DNA of 43,755 nt from Thermomicrobiales bacterium (GTDB lineage: Bacteria; Chloroflexota; Chloroflexia; Thermomicrobiales; UBA6265): assembly GCA_030447415.1 (NCBI GenBank), contig JAUJOZ010000038.1, positions 1 to 43,755 of the forward strand, read 5' to 3'. The notes below the pieces were generated by a model. The model was given only the letters and a program-made list of their open reading frames with translations. It was not told the origin of the DNA and did no database searches. This document shows, piece after piece, positions 8,654-18,638 of this stretch. The position numbers and the translations under genes are program-made. Numbering within the stretch: the first letter of the stretch is position 1; every line of letters begins with the position of its first letter.

Positions 8654-9793
8654 ATGCCCATCTACCGCATGGATGCGTCGGGCAACTTCGTGCCCTTTGA
8701 GGAAACACCATTCGGTGATTTTGAGCGAGTGTTGGAGGACTGGATCGAGGCCAACCCGCACCTGCTCCTCGACGGGGAGCGGATGGCAATCATTGGTCGC
8801 CAGACCCGCACTGCCTTCGGAAAAATCGCTGACCTGTTAGGCATCGACGAGACCGGAGCGTTGGTGATCATCGAACTGAAGCGGGGCGAAACCCCGCGGG
8901 AGGTGGTCGCTCAGGTTCTCGAGTACGCCGCGTGGATCGACTCTCTGGCACTCGATCAACTCGACGCGATTGCAGCCGCGTACGCCGCGACGCGCGGCAA
9001 CGTCGTTACTGGCGTAGCGGACATCTATCGATCGGCCTTCCACTCGAGCCTTGATAGAGACGAGCGAGCGGCCGCGATTGGGGTGGAGCAGACCGCGAGC
9101 GAGTTTGACGACGATGAGCTCGATGATGAGGCCGAGGACGACGACGAGGTGGACGGCGAGATCCTTTCCCGGGATCTGTTCGAGCATATCACGCCGAACC
9201 ACCGACAACGACTGATTATCGTCGCCGAACAGTTCTCCGGGGAGGTCGAGCAGACGCTGCGCTACCTCCGAACCCGACTCGGCGTCGACGTGAGCGGGGT
9301 CCAGTTCAGCATCCACACGGCGGGCGGCGAAACCATTGTCCATACGAACGTCGTCGTGGGACGGGAGCCTCCCATCATCGCCACGGGAAAGACACCAAAG
9401 AAGGGGACGAGCGCGCGCGGGCCGGAAGCGGATGACTCAATCATGGCCCGAGCCAAAACGGAGTTTGTCCGGAAGGCACTGACTTCGCTTGAAGACTGGC
9501 TTGACGAGAAAGCGTCCTGGGGTTTTGAGCTACGCCATGGCGCTGGCTCGAATCACTACCTCAGCCATCGCGGCCGACGCCAACTAACCTACTATTACGC
9601 GAGCAGTTGGTTACGCTGCGTTCTCTACGCGCCAAAGCCGCGGGAGATCGATGTGCTTCGGGCCCGCCTCAGCAAGCCCGACCAAATGACGAAGAAGCGC
9701 AAGGGTCGCATCGGTTTTCATGTCGCCAGTGATGGAGACCTCTTCGTTCTCCAGGAACTTTTGCTGGAACGGACGGCGGGGTCCAATCCTTAG
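8654..9793 (+). CDS. PD-(D/E)XK nuclease-like protein (NucS/DUF91-like N-terminus)
   Basis: The 379-residue product starts with a domain resembling the DUF91/NucS group of PD-(D/E)XK nucleases: EDWIEANPHLL, then IADLLGID with Asp60, and VIIELKRGE giving the E-x-K pair Glu74/Lys76. A very acidic linker (about residues 150-172) separates it from a C-terminal domain of about 120 residues (ALTSLEDWLDEKASWGFELR to the end) that may resemble DUF4268. This suggests a DNA-processing or defence role, but the substrate is unknown. An AGGGAG ribosome-binding site precedes the ATG. The gene is visibly less GC-rich than its neighbours and separates DUF58 from DUF4129, genes normally adjacent, so horizontal insertion is likely. 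Confidence 0.75.
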   Translation: MPIYRMDASGNFVPFEETPFGDFERVLEDWIEANPHLLLDGERMAIIGRQTRTAFGKIADLLGIDETGALVIIELKRGETPREVVAQVLEYAAWIDSLALDQLDAIAAAYAATRGNVVTGVADIYRSAFHSSLDRDERAAAIGVEQTASEFDDDELDDEAEDDDEVDGEILSRDLFEHITPNHRQRLIIVAEQFSGEVEQTLRYLRTRLGVDVSGVQFSIHTAGGETIVHTNVVVGREPPIIATGKTPKKGTSARGPEADDSIMARAKTEFVRKALTSLEDWLDEKASWGFELRHGAGSNHYLSHRGRRQLTYYYASSWLRCVLYAPKPREIDVLRARLSKPDQMTKKRKGRIGFHVASDGDLFVLQELLLERTAGSNP

Positions 9794-9955
9794 CGACGGA
9801 CCCGGCGGGAGTCGGGCGCCTCAGGATTGCCGCAGCCCGGAGTCGCCAGCGGAGTCGAGCACGTATTGGCCGCCCGCGGCCGTGTGGATAGTCCCACGAC
9901 GATGCGCCAAACGCGGCGTCGCACACGACAACAACGGTGTAGGGGCAGGGCAGCC

Positions 9956-11461
9956 GTGATTCACCAGCCATCGCGGCATCCCATTATGACGGCATTGGGC
10001 GACTCGCTACCGGCTTCGCTGGAGTGGCGGACCGAGCTGCTCCTCATCGCGCTTGTGGCGGCGGAGACGGCGGCGCTCTGGATCGTGGTCGAGCTCGTTC
10101 TGGCGTCACCGCGGGCGATCGGGGGCGCCGTCCCGCCGCTGGCGCTCTTCGTGCTGCTCTACGGCGCGGCGATGACGCCGCGGCTGCTGGACGCGCTCGA
10201 CATCTGGGACCGCGCCTACGCTCTCCTCGCGGCACTCGCGATCGCCGCCACCAGCGTGGTGGCGATCAAGCTGGCGGCCTTTCCCCACCTCAGCTGGTCC
10301 GATGGCGCCTGGTTACACCAGACGGCGGACGCGCTGATCGTCCGGCCGGTTGAGACACGCGTCCCGGTCTGGGGGGTGGTGCTGGCGTCCGCCTACGCCT
10401 GGTGGCGCGGGCGAACTCGAGCGACGCCGTCAGTGGACACCGCCCACACCATGCTCCGAGGGGGCACCCTGGTCGTCCTCGGCGGGGTCGTCGCCCACGC
10501 CTTGGGTAGTCCGGCAGGCCGCGACGAGGCGGTCAGCGGTGCGGTGCTGATCTTCTTCGCGGGTGCGCTCGCCGCCGTGGTTCTCGCCCGCCTGCGCCTG
10601 GAGCACGAGCGGGAGCCGGGTTCGGGATGGGTTCGTCGACGCTGGCTGTCGGCGGTGCTGCTCCCCGTCGTGGCGGTCCTCGCCGTCGCCGTCCTCGCGG
10701 TCGGGGTCTTCACCCGGGACCTGCTCGACACGGTGATCTGGGCGGTGGCACCGCTGGTCTGGGGGATCGGCGTCCTCTTGCGGGTGGTGGTGGTCGCCGT
10801 CGTCGCGGTCAGCTTTGTCCTGGTGTCGCCGCTCCTCTGGCTCCTTGACGGCCGCCAACGACGCCCGGTCATGCTTGAGCTGACGCCGGCGCCGGTCACC
10901 GGACCAGACGGCCTCGGCGATCCGGTGGCACGGGTGGCGGAGACGCCGGACCCGATTCGCTACCTCGTCGCGCTCACCGTCCTCGCGATCCTCTTCGGCG
11001 GCGCCACTCGGTTCGTCCTGCGCCGACGACGGCGCGCCGGCACGCCGGCCGACGAGGACCGGGCGTCCGTTCTCGACGTGAACGACCTGGTTGCCGGCTG
11101 GGCCGCACGGGTACGAGACCTTGCCCGCCGGGCTCGCCGGGAGCCGGATCCGCTCGCCGCGCTGCGTGCGGACCGCCAATGGGTCCACACGGTGGCGATC
11201 CGGGACACGTACCGACGACTCCTCCGCTGGAGCGCCCATCGCGGGATTCCCCGTACCGAGGCGACGACCCCCGGGGAGCACGCGGCCCGCCTCGCCGCTT
11301 CCCTGGCCGGTCGGAAGTCGGACCAGACCGGACCCGATGAGCTTGCCGTCCTGATCGAGCGCTACCACGCCGCCCGCTACGGCGATGGTCCCGCGACCGC
11401 GGCGGACGCGGCGGCTGTCCGCGCGGCGTGGCGGCGGCTGCGCCGGGTCGGGGGAGGCTGA
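9956..11461 (+). CDS. Multi-spanning membrane protein with DUF4129 C-terminus
   Basis: This protein of about 501 residues has eight to nine hydrophobic segments, from LLLIALVAAETAALWIVVEL near the N-terminus to IRYLVALTVLAILFGGATRF. A cytoplasmic tail resembles DUF4129: YRRLLRWSAHRGIPRTEATT, then a helix with ELAVLIERYHAARYGDG. DUF4129 proteins commonly accompany MoxR and DUF58, so this is probably the third member of that set, now separated by the nuclease gene. The start is uncertain: GTG 9956 has a purine-rich GGGGCAGGG upstream, ATG 9986 is the alternative, and the open frame extends further left without family content. HemW follows after six bases. Confidence 0.8.
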   Translation: MIHQPSRHPIMTALGDSLPASLEWRTELLLIALVAAETAALWIVVELVLASPRAIGGAVPPLALFVLLYGAAMTPRLLDALDIWDRAYALLAALAIAATSVVAIKLAAFPHLSWSDGAWLHQTADALIVRPVETRVPVWGVVLASAYAWWRGRTRATPSVDTAHTMLRGGTLVVLGGVVAHALGSPAGRDEAVSGAVLIFFAGALAAVVLARLRLEHEREPGSGWVRRRWLSAVLLPVVAVLAVAVLAVGVFTRDLLDTVIWAVAPLVWGIGVLLRVVVVAVVAVSFVLVSPLLWLLDGRQRRPVMLELTPAPVTGPDGLGDPVARVAETPDPIRYLVALTVLAILFGGATRFVLRRRRRAGTPADEDRASVLDVNDLVAGWAARVRDLARRARREPDPLAALRADRQWVHTVAIRDTYRRLLRWSAHRGIPRTEATTPGEHAARLAASLAGRKSDQTGPDELAVLIERYHAARYGDGPATAADAAAVRAAWRRLRRVGGG

Positions 11462-11467
11462 CGGCCC

Positions 11468-12628
11468 ATGGCACCATCACCGCCAGGGGCGCCGCTCGGG
11501 CTCTACCTCCACGTCCCCTTTTGCTCCCACGTCTGCCCGTACTGCGACTTCAACACCTACGGCGGGCAGGAGGCGCTGATTCCGCGCTACGTCGCCGCGC
11601 TGGAGCGGGAGATCGGAAGCCGAGGGGCGGAGTTGGGTGAACGGCGCGCGGAAACGATCTTCTTCGGCGGAGGGACGCCGTCGCTGCTGCCGGCCGCCGC
11701 GATCGGGCGGCTGGTGAGCGCCTGTCGGGTGGCGTTCGACCTCGCGCCGGACGCCGAGGTAACGCTCGAAGCAAACCCGACGAGCGTCGACGAGCGCTAC
11801 TTCACGGCGCTGCTGGAAGGGGGCGTCAACCGCCTCAGCCTCGGAGTGCAGACGCTGCAGCGCCGGGGTCTGCGGGTACTCGGCCGCCGGCACGAGGCGG
11901 TCGACGCCCTCGCGGCCCTCGCCGCCGCCCGGGCCGCCGGCTTCACCAACGTCAGCCTCGACCTGATCTTCGGCTGGCCGGGTCAAACCCTCGCCGCCTG
12001 GGAGGACGATCTGGTGACGGTGCTCGGCGGAACCACGCTCCCCGAGCACCTGTCCCTCTACAACCTGATCGTCGAGCCGGGCACGCCGATGGCGGATGCG
12101 GTGGCGCGCGGCATCCTCGTCGTCCCGGACGACGACACCGCGGCCGACCTCTACGAGACGGCGATGGCGCGGCTGGCGGACACTTATGTCCACTACGAGG
12201 TCGCCAACTGGGCGCGCGACCCGTCGCTGATGTCCCGCCACAACCTGATCTACTGGCGCAACGGCGACTACGCCGGGTTGGGAGCGGGCGCCCACGGTCA
12301 TGTCGCCGGCCGGCGCACGATGAACCACCTCCTCCCGGCGACCTACGTCACTGCTGTGGAAGCGGGGGACGCGCCGATTTCGAACGTCGAGGCGATCACG
12401 CCAGAGACAGCGACGGGCGAAACGATGATGCTCGGACTGCGCCTGCTGCGGGAGGGGATCAGCGAAAGGGCCTTCGCGGCGCGGCACGGACAGACGCTGG
12501 AGGCGATCTACGGGCCCATCATCGCCGAACTGACCGAACTGGGGTTGCTGGAGCGCTCGCCCGACCGGGTGTGCCTGACGCGACGCGGCCTGATGCTCGC
12601 CAACGATGTCTGCGCCCGGTTCGTGTGA
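11468..12628 (+). CDS. hemW: Radical SAM heme chaperone HemW
   Basis: This 386-residue radical-SAM protein belongs to the HemW (formerly HemN-like) group, which transfers heme to target proteins rather than oxidising coproporphyrinogen. The cluster-binding motif is Cys19, Cys23 and Cys26 in PFCSHVCPYCDF, directly after the strand GLYLHV. The segments TIFFGGGTPSLL, VTLEANPTS, NRLSLGVQTL and SLDLIFGWPGQT are all typical. The C-terminus carries the HemN-like helical domain (ETMMLGLRLLREGIS). It starts six bases after the DUF4129 gene and may be read from the same message. True HemN enzymes are longer at the N-terminus, which supports HemW. Confidence 0.93.
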   Translation: MAPSPPGAPLGLYLHVPFCSHVCPYCDFNTYGGQEALIPRYVAALEREIGSRGAELGERRAETIFFGGGTPSLLPAAAIGRLVSACRVAFDLAPDAEVTLEANPTSVDERYFTALLEGGVNRLSLGVQTLQRRGLRVLGRRHEAVDALAALAAARAAGFTNVSLDLIFGWPGQTLAAWEDDLVTVLGGTTLPEHLSLYNLIVEPGTPMADAVARGILVVPDDDTAADLYETAMARLADTYVHYEVANWARDPSLMSRHNLIYWRNGDYAGLGAGAHGHVAGRRTMNHLLPATYVTAVEAGDAPISNVEAITPETATGETMMLGLRLLREGISERAFAARHGQTLEAIYGPIIAELTELGLLERSPDRVCLTRRGLMLANDVCARFV

Positions 12629-12706
12629 GGCCACTCATCCAAACAGGACCGGCAACGCATCGGACCCGGTATTCGACTGCTCGGCTCACCCCAAGCGCAA
12701 TCGCGT

Positions 12707-12729
12707 CAAGCGGCTGATCAGCCGGCTTG
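12707..12729. repeat. Inverted repeat in the gap after hemW
   Basis: A perfect 12-bp palindrome, GGCTGATCAGCC at 12712-12723, is extended by outer arms CAAGC and GCTTG with one unpaired G on the right. The hairpin could help end the hemW transcript, but no T-run follows on either strand. It lies about 80 bases before the SnoaL-like gene. Confidence 0.4.
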
Positions 12730-12807
12730 GGTCCTGACGACCGGTGGCGACGTGCGCGGACGAGTGGGCGTCCTAGGATCGGACCGTCCGAAAAGCCGGG
12801 GGCGTTG

Positions 12808-13263
12808 ATGTCAACGGAAGCGAACAAGGTCGTCATCCGCCGGTACATCGAGGAACTGAACCGGCGAAACGAAGCCGTCATCGACGAGCTGATCGCCGAT
12901 AACTTTACCTTCGGTATGCTCCACGCGACCTCGGTCGACACTTCAGAGCCGTTGGTCGGGCGCAACGTTGTCAGACAAGGGTATCTGCGCAACACCTCCG
13001 CTTTTCCCGACTACCATGTCACCATCGAGGAACTGATCGCTGAGGGCGACAACGCCGTGATGTTCTGAACACATCATGTCACCAACGGCGACGACGATAT
13101 GGGTATTCCAGCGACCGGCATGGAGATTCGGGGGGCGGCGATCAGCATCTATCGCATCGTCCACGGGCAAATAGCGGCACCCACCGGACCAATTTACCGA
13201 CACGCCCTAAACGGCGGAGGCTCGTCTCCATGCTGTCCCCGGCGAAAGCGCCGACTACAATAG
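12808..13263 (+). pseudogene. SnoaL-like / NTF2-fold ester cyclase family gene, interrupted by TGA
   Basis: The frame starts MSTEANKVVIRRYIEELNRR and runs through DNFTFGMLHA and FPDYHVTIEELIAEGDNAVMF, a clear SnoaL-like N-terminal half. TGA at 13066-13068 interrupts it, after which the same frame continues with THHVTNGDDDMGIPATGMEIRG and SIYRIVHGQIAA, the conserved second half of the family, to TAG at 13261. Relatives have a hydrophobic or aromatic residue at the interruption, and Trp (TGG) would fit. The final 30 codons no longer resemble the family, which favours real decay over a single sequence error. If translated only to the TGA, the product is 86 residues and lacks half the barrel. Confidence 0.7.
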
Positions 13264-13312
13264 TCTCGATTCGCTCCGCGCGGCTGCGACGCCATCGTCA
13301 CGAGCGGTCCCA

Positions 13313-14800
13313 GTGACAAGCCGGACGCCTCTTGCTTCCCCTGCCGAACCGTCTCCCGTCGGTCCAGCGGACGACGCGGCGCTGACGCGATACCGCGCGG
13401 CCGTGGCGCGGCTCGACACGCTGATCGAGCGGAGCGCGCCGTCCCGAGACATGACGCCGACGGCGATCCGCGCCCGGGCGGAGGCCCGGGTGGCGCGCCT
13501 GCGGCGCTTCCTTGCCTTCGCCGGGAATCCGCAGGACGCGGTGCCGATCGTGCACGTCGGCGGGACATCGGGCAAGGGTTCGACCAGCACGGCGATCGCG
13601 GCCATTCTCACCGCTGCCGGCTACCGGGTCGGGCTCTACACCTCCCCCTATCTCCAGGTCGCGACCGAAAAGCTCCAGCTCGATGGCCGGCTGATCGCCC
13701 CGGACGCGTTCGCCGATCTCGTCGCCGACGTGATGGAAACGGTCGAGGCGTGGCTCGGCGCGGGCGGCGAGCCGCTCGGCTACGCCGAGGCGTGGACGGC
13801 GTTGGCAACGACGTGGTTCGCCCGCGAGCGGGTCGAGGTGGCGGTGATCGAGGTCGGCGCCGGTGGCCGCTTCGACGCGACGAACGTGGTACGGCCGGCG
13901 GTGAGCGTGATCACCACCGTCGGCCTCGACCATACCGAGACGCTGGGCAACACAATCCCGGAGATCGCCTGGCACAAGGCCGGCATCATCAAGGTCGGCG
14001 CGCCGGTCATCACCGCCGTCGCCGATCCGGCGGCGCTGGCGCCCATCCGGGCAGAGGCGGCCCGGGTGGGAACGGACGTGACCCACGTCGCTCCGGGCGA
14101 GACGTTTGACGTCCTCGAGAACGGTCCAGCGGGCGCTCGCTGGCGGGAGCTCGCCGGTGGTGAACGGGCGCGTGGCGCCACGCCCGTCTACGCGACGGCG
14201 TTGCCTGGGCGGTTCCAGGCCACCAACGCGGCGACCGCCGTGGCGGCGGTACGGGCGCTGGCCTCGCAGGGGTTCGCCCCGCCGGAGGAGGCTATCCGCG
14301 CCGGGCTGGCGTCGGCGCGCATCCCCGGACGGCTGGAGATCGTGCCGGTGTCCCCGCAGTCACGGCCGCGCGTGGTGCTCGACGGGGCGCACAACCCGGA
14401 GAAGGTCGCCGCCGTCGCGGCCGACCTGCCGGAACTGCTGGCGCCGCGGCGCGGTCGGCTGGTGATCGTGCTCGGTACGCTCGAAGGGAAGCGGTCGGCG
14501 GAGATGGCCCAGCTCCTCGTCCCCCACGCCGACGCGCTGGTCCTCACGACGCCCCGCGTCATAGCCAAGCCGGCTACGAGCGGCGTCGCGCTGGCAGAGG
14601 CCGCTCGCGACGCTGGGTTCGCGGGTCAGGTGACGGTCGAGAACGATCCAACGCAGGCGCTGGAGCGGGCAATGGAGATCGCAGCCGGGCCAAATGACGC
14701 GGTGCTCGTGACCGGCTCGCTCTATCTAGTCGGCAACGTGCGTAGGCGGTGGTACCCGGACGACGAGATCGTCCGACAGCAGACGCCGTGGCCGCGCTAA
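13313..14800 (+). CDS. folC: Folylpolyglutamate synthase / dihydrofolate synthase
   Basis: This 495-residue Mur-ligase-type enzyme adds glutamate to folates, and in many bacteria also to dihydropteroate. The P-loop is HVGGTSGKGSTS (residues 81-92). The segments YTSPYL, EVGAGGRFDATNVV, ITTVGLDHTETLG, IAWHKAGIIK and VVLDGAHNPEKVAAV are the standard FolC landmarks. It starts at GTG 13313 with an N-terminal extension of about 20 residues beyond the usual start. A TACAAT box at 13255-13260 could be its -10 element but lacks a good -35. It appears to be a single-gene unit following the broken SnoaL-like gene. Confidence 0.93.
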   Translation: MTSRTPLASPAEPSPVGPADDAALTRYRAAVARLDTLIERSAPSRDMTPTAIRARAEARVARLRRFLAFAGNPQDAVPIVHVGGTSGKGSTSTAIAAILTAAGYRVGLYTSPYLQVATEKLQLDGRLIAPDAFADLVADVMETVEAWLGAGGEPLGYAEAWTALATTWFARERVEVAVIEVGAGGRFDATNVVRPAVSVITTVGLDHTETLGNTIPEIAWHKAGIIKVGAPVITAVADPAALAPIRAEAARVGTDVTHVAPGETFDVLENGPAGARWRELAGGERARGATPVYATALPGRFQATNAATAVAAVRALASQGFAPPEEAIRAGLASARIPGRLEIVPVSPQSRPRVVLDGAHNPEKVAAVAADLPELLAPRRGRLVIVLGTLEGKRSAEMAQLLVPHADALVLTTPRVIAKPATSGVALAEAARDAGFAGQVTVENDPTQALERAMEIAAGPNDAVLVTGSLYLVGNVRRRWYPDDEIVRQQTPWPR

Positions 14801-15030
14801 CGGTCGCGTAGGGCGCTGGCGCGGAGGCGGCAGCACAACCGGGCGCGGCAGTCCGGCGGAAACCCTCGAGGCCCGGCCGCGCCCAGCCGACCGTCACGGG
14901 TCACGATCGCCCGCGACGAGGGGGAACGGTCGAGGATGTCGAAGACGGCGAAACAGACGTCGCCCCAGGAACCCGACCCAAGGCGGGTCGCCGCGGCGCC
15001 GGCGCGCATCACGCCCGCCACCGGAGCGGA

Positions 15031-15430
15031 CCGGGACCTGGCAAGAACTTCGAGAGGATCGCTGACGAGATCGCTGGCCTGTTCCCGTACGACCGGTGCA
15101 GCGTCGCGATGCTCGACGCCGAGCGGCAAACGTTGCTCATGCACAGCGTGCGGACATTGGGGCAATAAGCCTGAGCAACAACCGGCCCGGTGTCTACCGC
15201 GCCGACGATCGGTGGATCCTCGAAAGCGTCGCCAACCACCTCGGGCTGGTGATTGTGACCACCAACTTACGCGGTTCTACCGGGCGGAGGACGCCCGTGC
15301 CGCAATCGGTGTCAGCCTGAGCATTGGCCGCCGCATCGTCGCCGACCACGGCGGGCACCTCTCGGCGACCTCGCCGGGCCCGGGTCGGGGCGCGACAATC
15401 GTGAGGACCCTCCCCCTTACGGCCGCGAGC
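15031..15430 (+). pseudogene. Remnants of a GAF-domain sensor histidine kinase
   Basis: Pieces in different frames add up to a decayed sensor kinase. The first, from about 15043, reads FERIADEIAGLFPYDRCSVA and continues through a typical GAF stretch to TAA at 15169. After a frame change, DDRWILESVANHLGLVI (about 15207-15255) matches the last GAF helix. A third piece near 15300-15420, GVSLSIGRRIVADHGG followed by GRGATIVRTLPL, matches the end of a HATPase_c domain. The dimerisation and phosphoacceptor region is missing. Nothing longer than these fragments could be functional. The rest of the 14801-15609 gap holds no other recognisable gene. Confidence 0.65.
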
Positions 15431-15609
15431 GCCGATGACGGGGGCGGCTTCCCTAGGGACTCGCCGCAATCGCCAACTCGCTCGCGGCCACCGCACGTCC
15501 GCTGGCCCCGGGATCGAAAGCGAGCGAACCGTGATCCGGAGAGTAACGATGGGTCAGCGCTTTGCCGGCGCCCGAGCGCGGGGACGGTGTTCGGACTCGG
15601 GAACGCGCC

Positions 15610-15894
15610 CTAGCGGCGGGAGCGCGTTCCGGCATCGTCGTCTACGGCGCGGTAGATGACGCCACCGGCGACCGTGGCGACCAGGCCGCCGATCATGAGG
15701 ATGACGCCTAGCGTCGTCTCCCAGTCGGCGGGATCGACGTAAGCGAACCCGATACCGAAGATCACCAGCCCTGCCGTCGCGATCACCGAGCCGAACGCGA
15801 TGAGCAGGCGCGCCGCTTCGCAGACCATAGGATCCTCCCCATCCACCTTGATGCCGGCTCCCGCCGCGCCGGGCCGACGCGGATCGGTTGCCAT
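15610..15894 (-). CDS. Small membrane protein of unknown function
   Basis: The 94-residue product has two membrane helices, about residues 28-50 (ARLLIAFGSVIATAGLVIFG) and 60-82 (TTLGVILMIGGLVATVAGGV), with a short connecting loop and charged ends. I do not recognise the family. The ATG at 15894 is preceded on this strand by another possible GTG at 15897; an internal ATG at 15825, just before the first helix, is also possible and would leave a 71-residue protein. It stands alone on the minus strand between the kinase remnants and glf. Confidence 0.6.
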   Translation of the reverse strand: MATDPRRPGAAGAGIKVDGEDPMVCEAARLLIAFGSVIATAGLVIFGIGFAYVDPADWETTLGVILMIGGLVATVAGGVIYRAVDDDAGTRSRR

Positions 15895-15897
15895 CAC

Positions 15898-16331
15898 GCC
15901 GGAAGGCTAGCGGATCGCGGCGGGGCCGTCGAGGGCCAGCGGGACCTCTCGTGGCGATGGTCTCGAAATTGCGTTCTCGCCCCCGGACGCGGCCCTCGAT
16001 GGAGCCGTCGCGGGTGCTCCGGCCCCGGTTGAGCACCGACCCGAGCGACGCGGCCGCACCCGGTGACTGTCCGCAGGTACCCACCCGATCCGTTAAGCGT
16101 CACGCCGGGTTTGGATTTGGTGCCGCCGGCTGGACGGCGCCTCACTGATGGCGTGCGACGTCCACCGATGCCACTCGGCGCTTGGACGCCTGGCACTCCT
16201 CTCGTACCCCGGGCGCGGTGGGGAACCGAGAGACTCGTTCGGTTGTTGCTCCCCGATGGACGCCTCCCAACGCGGGGCGTGGTCCCATTCTGGTCGAGCG
16301 ATTCGTCCATCGTGGCGCAAGGAGAGGGTCC
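15898..16331. other. Gap upstream of glf
   Basis: I see no gene with family-like content on either strand. A long minus-strand open frame crosses this gap and glf, but it is a composition effect antisense to glf. The last 20 bases hold the glf ribosome-binding site (AAGGAGAGG). Confidence 0.5.
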
Positions 16332-17573
16332 ATGGAACGATTCGACTACTTGGTGGTCGGCGCCGGCTTCGCCGGAAGCGTGCTGGCCGAGCGGCTGGCG
16401 AGCCAGGACGGGATGAACGTTCTCGTCGTCGAGAAGCGCCCACACATCGCCGGCAACGCCTACGACCACTTTGACGATGCCGGCATCCTCGTCCACAAGT
16501 ACGGTCCGCACATCTTCCACTGCAACTCGCCGGAGATCTTTGCGTACCTGTCCCAGTTCACCCAATGGCGGCCGTACCAGCACCGGGTCCTGGCGAGCGT
16601 CGATGGTCAGCTGGTGCCGATCCCGATCAACCTCGACACCGTCAACCGGCTCTACGGGCTGAACCTGACCAGCTTCGAGCTCGAGGACTTCTTCGCCTCG
16701 GTCGCCGAGCCGCGGGATCGGATCTTGACCTCGGAGGACGTGGTCGTCAGCAAGGTTGGGCGAGATCTGTACAACAAGTTCTTCCGCGGCTACACGCGCA
16801 AGCAGTGGGGGCTCGACCCATCGGAGTTGGACGCGCAGGTCACGGCCCGCATCCCCACTCGGACCAACCGCGACGACCGCTACTTCACCGACAAGTTCCA
16901 GGTGATGCCGCTGCACGGCTACACCCGCATGTTCGAGAAGATGCTGGCGCACCCCAATATCAAGGTGATGCTCAACACCGACTACCGGGAGATCGAGGGC
17001 TTCATCCCCTATCGAGAGATGATCTACACGGGGCCGATCGACGCTTTCTTCGACGAGCGCTTTGGCAAGCTTCCCTACCGCTCGCTGGAGTTCAAGTTCG
17101 AGACGATTGACGCGCCGGTCTACCAGCCAACCGGTACGGTGAATTATCCCAACGATTACGAGCACACCCGCGTCAGCGAGTTCAAGTACCTCACCGGGCA
17201 GGAGCACCCGAAGACGACGATCGTCTACGAGTACCCGCGGGCCGAGGGTGACCCTTACTACCCCGTGCCGCGGGCGGAGAACACGGCGCTCTACAAGCAA
17301 TACCAGGCGCTGGCCGAGCAAACGCCGGGTGTCCACTTCGTCGGCCGGTTGGCGACATACAAGTACTACAACATGGACCAGGTCGTGGCGCAGGCGCTGA
17401 CGACGTGGGAGCGGCTCCGCACCTCCCGTCGGCTCCTCACCGCCTCCGCTGGGGACGGCCAGGACGGTCAGGCCGCGGCGATTGAAAGCACGGCCGCCCC
17501 AGACGGTACCGCCACGCGCGCGACTGCCGATCGACAGACTGGGGCGGCCGACGGCGCGGCGAAGCGCGGCTGA
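16332..17573 (+). CDS. glf: UDP-galactopyranose mutase
   Basis: This 413-residue flavoenzyme interconverts UDP-galactopyranose and UDP-galactofuranose for cell-surface glycans. The FAD-binding motif VVGAGFAGSVLAE lies at residues 8-20, followed by HIAGNAYD, KYGPHIFHCN, PIPINLDTVN and GYTRKQWG, the substrate-loop region of the family. The family core ends near residue 365; the remaining 45-50 residues are a low-complexity Ala/Gly/Asp/Thr-rich tail not found in typical Glf proteins. The start at 16332 has a strong ribosome-binding site (AAGGAGAGG). The gene begins a sugar-related region with an SDR, a GH2 enzyme and a GH1–RmlD fusion. Confidence 0.94.
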   Translation: MERFDYLVVGAGFAGSVLAERLASQDGMNVLVVEKRPHIAGNAYDHFDDAGILVHKYGPHIFHCNSPEIFAYLSQFTQWRPYQHRVLASVDGQLVPIPINLDTVNRLYGLNLTSFELEDFFASVAEPRDRILTSEDVVVSKVGRDLYNKFFRGYTRKQWGLDPSELDAQVTARIPTRTNRDDRYFTDKFQVMPLHGYTRMFEKMLAHPNIKVMLNTDYREIEGFIPYREMIYTGPIDAFFDERFGKLPYRSLEFKFETIDAPVYQPTGTVNYPNDYEHTRVSEFKYLTGQEHPKTTIVYEYPRAEGDPYYPVPRAENTALYKQYQALAEQTPGVHFVGRLATYKYYNMDQVVAQALTTWERLRTSRRLLTASAGDGQDGQAAAIESTAAPDGTATRATADRQTGAADGAAKRG

Positions 17574-17673
17574 GACGCCCGCCCCGACGGCTTCCCCGCT
17601 GCGAGCCATCGCTGGGACGGCGTGGGAAAGCCGCCGGCACGGGGCGTGCACCGCGAGAAACAAGCCGCCGGGA

Positions 17674-17686
17674 TACCCCGGGGGTA
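17674..17686. promoter_or_regulatory. Palindrome upstream of the stress SDR
   Basis: TACCCC-G-GGGGTA is a perfect 13-base palindrome centred 30 bases before the SDR start. It may be an operator, but no regulator can be named from sequence alone. Confidence 0.35.
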
Positions 17687-17709
17687 GGGAACGGCGAAAG
17701 GAGCGAGGG

Positions 17710-18573
<864 letters not shown>

Positions 18574-18608
18574 CCTTTCGGCCGGACCGGCGAAACGTGC
18601 AGCTCTAC

Positions 18609-18638
18609 GGGGGCCGCCTGGTACGCCAGGCGGCCCCC
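18609..18638 (+). terminator. Strong hairpin after the SDR gene, terminator-like
   Basis: A perfect 13-bp stem (GGGGGCCGCCTGG paired with CCAGGCGGCCCCC) closes a four-base loop, TACG, 35 bases after the SDR stop. No T-tract follows, so it is not a canonical intrinsic terminator. It may block 3' exonucleases or act with a factor. Confidence 0.6.

Noticed and set aside
14936..15613. 225-codon plus-strand open frame in the kinase-remnant gap
   Set aside because: Arg/Ser/Pro-rich with no family-like sequence except the short HATPase piece near its middle, which belongs to the pseudogene remnant.
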